Assembly (NCBI GenBank): GCA_031260865.1
Contig: JAISKQ010000043.1
Coordinates: 1-10,115 of the forward strand
Length of the DNA: 10,115 nt
Source: Prevotella sp.
GTDB taxonomy: Bacteria; Bacteroidota; Bacteroidia; Bacteroidales; Dysgonomonadaceae
Direction: 5' to 3'
The notes beneath the pieces are model-generated. The model did no database searches. It worked only from the letters and a program-made list of their open reading frames with translations, and was not told the DNA's origin. Both the position numbers and the translations under genes were made by a program. Position 1 is the first letter of the stretch, and every line of letters starts with the position of its first letter. This document shows, in pieces, positions 7,947 to 10,115 of this stretch.

Positions 7947-8151
7947 CTAAAAATCCCGTACTTTGACGAAGTCGGAGATGATAATTAATTTTCAACAACA
8001 AACAACATTGAATAATACTGTCTGAATAAGTCTGTTCGCCTACTTCCTTCTTCTTCCTACTCAAACGCTCCCATTCTTCCATTCCCGAATCTTCCAACCA
8101 TAATGTATTTTTTTTGTTTCCAAATACAAAAATACGCCGATAACCCTTCTT
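7930..8151 (-). pseudogene. IS5-family transposase remnant (N-terminal DUF4096/InsH-type region)
   Basis: The reverse-strand frame from after a TAA (8152-8154) to a TGA (7930-7932) reads 73 residues. The last part, EQTYSDSIIQCCLLLKINYH followed by LRLRQSTGFLASLF, matches the well-known N-terminal motif of IS5-type transposases (YSD.AI...L.L...FHLPLRQ..GFL.SLF). The preceding NTLWLEDSGMEEWERLS fits the motif with a tryptophan-containing strand and helix upstream. The catalytic DDE core is absent and no proper start is present, so it is a fragment. The stop overlaps the barrel remnant's frame, marking the breakpoint near 7930-7946. Confidence 0.65.
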
Positions 8152-8157
8152 TTACAA

Positions 8158-8209
8158 TTCCGTTGCAACAAAGTCATTAGTAATTAAGAATGACTTTGTT
8201 GCAACGGAA
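8158..8209. repeat. Perfect 21-bp inverted repeat with 10-bp spacer
   Basis: Positions 8158-8178 (TTCCGTTGCAACAAAG plus TCATT) are the exact reverse complement of 8189-8209; the spacer is AGTAATTAAG. Each arm also contains the self-complementary GTTGCAAC. It begins 38 bases after the M20 stop, so it may work as that gene's terminator, but no T run follows on the reverse strand. It also directly precedes the transposase fragment, so it may instead be part of the vanished element. Confidence 0.8.
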
Positions 8210-8246
8210 GTCTCTTGGCATTGAATGATTCAAAAAAGGTTTACTC

Positions 8247-9317
8247 TCATGAAAGACGTAAGCCATCCAATAGCTTCACATAAAGCTCTATCGCCTCCCT
8301 GATTTCGCTCAATAGGATATATTCATCCGCTGTATGTGAACGAGACGAATCTCCGGGTCCCATCTTTAACGTGGGAAAGGGCATAAAGGTCTGATCCGAT
8401 AAAGTGGGCGAACCGTAAGGCTGTTTCCCTATCATAATGGCACGCTGCACAAAAGGATTCTCCAACGCGATCCGCGAAGAATTAAGGCGAAACGAGCGAG
8501 GTTTCACTTCACAGGCGGTATGCTTATCTATTATCTTATACAACTCTTCGTTGCTGTATAGTTCATTGCTGCGGACATCTACTACAAAATCGCACTTGTC
8601 GGGAACAACATTATGCTGTGTGCCCGCGTTTATCATGCTGACAGTCATCTTTACAGCGCCAAGCAGGTCGCTTACCTCCGGGAATTGATATGACCTGAAC
8701 CATTCTATGTCCTGCATAGCTTTGTAGATAGCATTGTCTCCCTCATTACGCGCGGCATGTCCTGCTTTACCATAAGCAGTGCAGTCCAGTACCAAAAGGC
8801 CCTTTTCGGCGATCGCCGGATTCATTTGCGTAGGTTCGCCTACAATTCCAAACTCAATCTTCGGCAATTCGGGTACAGTAACTTCAGCCCCGTCTTTGCC
8901 CGACACCTCTTCTTCGCAGGAAGCCAGAAACAGAAGGTTGTAATTCTGCTTCTTGCTTGTTAATATAAAAAACGCGTGCAACAAAGATACAAGGCTTGCT
9001 CCGGCGTCATTACTGCCCAAACCGTACAGCACATCGCCCTCGACCTCCGGTGTGAAAGGATCCTTTGTCCAACCCGATACCGGACGAACCGTGTCCATGT
9101 GCGAATTGAGTAGGATAGTCGGTCTTGAAGGATCAAAATCTCGACTTTGAATCCAAAGGTTATTCCCTTTCCGATTCGGTTCGAAACCCATCTTACTCAT
9201 ACAAACTGATATGATTTCAGCCACATTGTGTTCTTCCCTGCTGAAAGACGGCGTGCTTATCATATCTTTCAGCAAGTCCACAGCGTTATAATACAGCGCG
9301 TCAATATCTTTATCCAT
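8247..9317 (-). CDS. argE: M20 family metallohydrolase, ArgE-like (acetylornithine / N-succinylcitrulline deacetylase)
   Basis: 356 residues from the ATG at 9317, preceded by AGGA five bases upstream, an unusually good ribosome site for this genome; an upstream TTG start is rejected. It belongs to the di-zinc M20 hydrolases that remove acyl groups from amino acids. Visible ligands and catalytic residues are H73 and D75 in NSHMDTV, D104 in GSNDAG, E136/E137 in SCEEEVSG, E161 in GEPT and H328 in SRSHTADEY. The dimerisation lid is about residues 170-285, with the conserved GKAGHAAR (183-190) and NAGTQHNVVPDKC (230-242). The protein resembles, as I recall, the Bacteroidales ArgE-type enzyme; in Bacteroides the arginine route uses succinylated intermediates, so N-succinylcitrulline may be the real substrate. 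No other arg genes are in the window, so the pathway is inferred from family only. It is divergent from ffh. Confidence 0.85.
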   Translation of the reverse strand: MDKDIDALYYNAVDLLKDMISTPSFSREEHNVAEIISVCMSKMGFEPNRKGNNLWIQSRDFDPSRPTILLNSHMDTVRPVSGWTKDPFTPEVEGDVLYGLGSNDAGASLVSLLHAFFILTSKKQNYNLLFLASCEEEVSGKDGAEVTVPELPKIEFGIVGEPTQMNPAIAEKGLLVLDCTAYGKAGHAARNEGDNAIYKAMQDIEWFRSYQFPEVSDLLGAVKMTVSMINAGTQHNVVPDKCDFVVDVRSNELYSNEELYKIIDKHTACEVKPRSFRLNSSRIALENPFVQRAIMIGKQPYGSPTLSDQTFMPFPTLKMGPGDSSRSHTADEYILLSEIREAIELYVKLLDGLRLS

Positions 9318-9338
9318 TGTCCTTTTGTTTTGAAGCAA

Positions 9339-9369
9339 TAAAAGTAATACTTATTTCTTATAATTCAAG
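9339..9369 (-). promoter_or_regulatory. Candidate promoter of the M20 gene
   Basis: On the reverse strand CTTG (9369-9366), 19 bp, TACTTTTA (9346-9339). This matches -33 TTTG at 3 of 4 and -7 TAnnTTTG at 7 of 8. The leader would be about 15 bases and include the AGGA site. Confidence 0.4.
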
Positions 9370-9463
9370 ACCAAGTTTCACGTATAGTATTTAGGGAAAA
9401 CCCCAATTTAACATGGAAGATATCGTATTTATGAGTATGGATAGAAGAAAAACAACAGCGAGT

Positions 9464-9513
9464 TTTTCACTTTATACCAAAAGTTTATATCTTTGTGCAC
9501 CTGTATAAATTTG
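9464..9513 (+). promoter_or_regulatory. Candidate promoter(s) of ffh
   Basis: TATCTTTG (9488-9495) is a full match to the Bacteroides -7 consensus TAnnTTTG, with TTTT (9464-9467) 20 bp upstream in place of TTTG. A second full match, TAAATTTG (9506-9513), lies 18 bases downstream but lacks a good -33. The start codon at 9537 would follow a leader of about 20-40 bases. Confidence 0.5.
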
Positions 9514-9536
9514 AATATAAATAACAACCATACAAT

Positions 9537-10115
9537 ATGTTTGAAAGCCTAAGTAGTAGATTAGAACGTTCGTTTAAGATCCTGAAAGGTGAAGGCAAAA
9601 TCACCGAGATAAATGTAGCGGAAACCCTCAAAGATGTGCGCCGTGCTTTGCTGGACGCCGATGTTAACTATAAAACGGCAAAGCAATTTACCGAAACTGT
9701 CAAGGAAAAAGCGATGGGTCAGAACGTGCTTACAGCCGTTAAACCTGAACAGTTAATGGTAAAAATCGTGCATGACGAGCTTGCCTCGCTGATGGGCGGT
9801 ACGGCCACCGACATCAAGCTAAAAGGGAATCCCGCCATCATCTTAATGTCGGGTCTGCAAGGTTCGGGTAAGACTACCTTCTCCGGAAAGCTTGCCAAGA
9901 TGTTGAAGTCCAAAAAGAGTAAGAACCCGTTGCTCGTGGCAGGAGACGTTTATCGTCCTGCTGCTATCGAGCAGTTAAAAATACTGGGGGAACAAATTGA
10001 TGTTCCTGTTTACTTTGAAGAAGGGAATAAGAATCCCGTGCAGATTGCCCAAAACGGTATCAAGCAAGCGAAACAAAACGGCAATGACCTGGTCATTATA
10101 GATACGGCAGGACGT
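9537..10115 (+). CDS. ffh: Signal recognition particle protein Ffh (partial, runs off the right edge)
   Basis: 193 codons are present. Ffh binds 4.5S RNA and the signal sequence of nascent membrane proteins and, with FtsY, delivers ribosomes to the SecYEG translocon using GTP. Residues 1-about 90 form the N domain helix bundle (MFESLSSRLERSF, then the ALLDADVN motif at 37-44). The G domain starts with the P-loop GLQGSGKTT (106-114), followed by GDVYRPAA (136-143, G2-like) and DTAGR (189-193, G3). The remaining G domain and the methionine-rich M domain lie outside the window. The ATG at 9537 gives the standard N-terminus; there is no Shine-Dalgarno sequence, as expected for this phylum. Confidence 0.97.
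   Translation, partial: MFESLSSRLERSFKILKGEGKITEINVAETLKDVRRALLDADVNYKTAKQFTETVKEKAMGQNVLTAVKPEQLMVKIVHDELASLMGGTATDIKLKGNPAIILMSGLQGSGKTTFSGKLAKMLKSKKSKNPLLVAGDVYRPAAIEQLKILGEQIDVPVYFEEGNKNPVQIAQNGIKQAKQNGNDLVIIDTAGR

Larger units (their letters stand above)
7642..8246. other. Intergenic graveyard between the beta-barrel gene and the M20 gene
   Basis: Going left to right: 14-bp palindrome (7689-7702), promoter of the beta-barrel gene (7730-7760), bidirectional terminator (7769-7801), tail of a second barrel protein (7830-7946), transposase fragment (7930-8151) and a perfect 21-bp inverted repeat (8158-8209). No intact gene is seen. Confidence 0.7.

Noticed and set aside
9318..9338. TTG start seven codons upstream for the M20 hydrolase
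   Set aside because: The ATG at 9317 has an AGGA site five bases upstream and matches the family N-terminus; the TTG region overlaps the probable transcription start.

Overview
The window looks like a chromosomal piece of a Bacteroidales bacterium (Bacteroidetes; a Parabacteroides-, Dysgonomonas- or Porphyromonadaceae-like genome). The evidence is the moderate GC content, AT-rich spacers, near absence of Shine-Dalgarno sequences, and promoters of the Bacteroides type (TTTG about 19-21 bp upstream of TAnnTTTG). The protein set also fits: a 910-residue pyruvate phosphate dikinase, an M20 hydrolase of the Bacteroidales ArgE-like type, a small outer-membrane beta-barrel protein, an exported FG-GAP-repeat protein, and Ffh.

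Layout. At 1-312 (minus) is the start of an ABC exporter subunit that runs off the left edge. It is divergent from an exported FG-GAP/VCBS-repeat protein at 768-2885 (plus). An 800-bp non-coding stretch (2886-3697) follows. It is packed with short direct repeats and one large imperfect inverted repeat that looks like a dispersed Bacteroidales intergenic element. Pyruvate phosphate dikinase (ppdK, 3698-6430, minus) reads toward this stretch and ends at a clear intrinsic terminator. Upstream of ppdK lies another 600-bp stretch (6431-7035) with inverted repeats and a fossil of an IS4-type transposase. An intact outer-membrane beta-barrel protein gene (7036-7641, minus) comes next, with a terminator on one side and a Bacteroides-type promoter on the other. 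Between it and the M20 hydrolase (8247-9317, minus) lies a small gene graveyard: a bidirectional terminator, the C-terminal end of a second beta-barrel protein, the N-terminal part of an IS5-type transposase, and a perfect 21-bp inverted repeat. The window ends with the first 193 codons of ffh (9537 onward, plus), divergent from the M20 gene.

Function. The intact genes look like independent housekeeping or envelope units, not one pathway: central carbon metabolism (ppdK), arginine biosynthesis or peptide hydrolysis (M20), co-translational membrane targeting (ffh), export (ABC subunit) and surface proteins (beta-barrel, FG-GAP). Each is separately transcribed, mostly in divergent or convergent arrangement.

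I found no convincing previously undescribed multi-gene system. The parts worth a second look are in the spacers: two transposase fossils and one barrel-protein remnant that I read directly from the DNA, a structured dispersed repeat, several palindromes overlapping or near promoters, and a possible dinucleotide-slip frameshift at the end of the FG-GAP gene.
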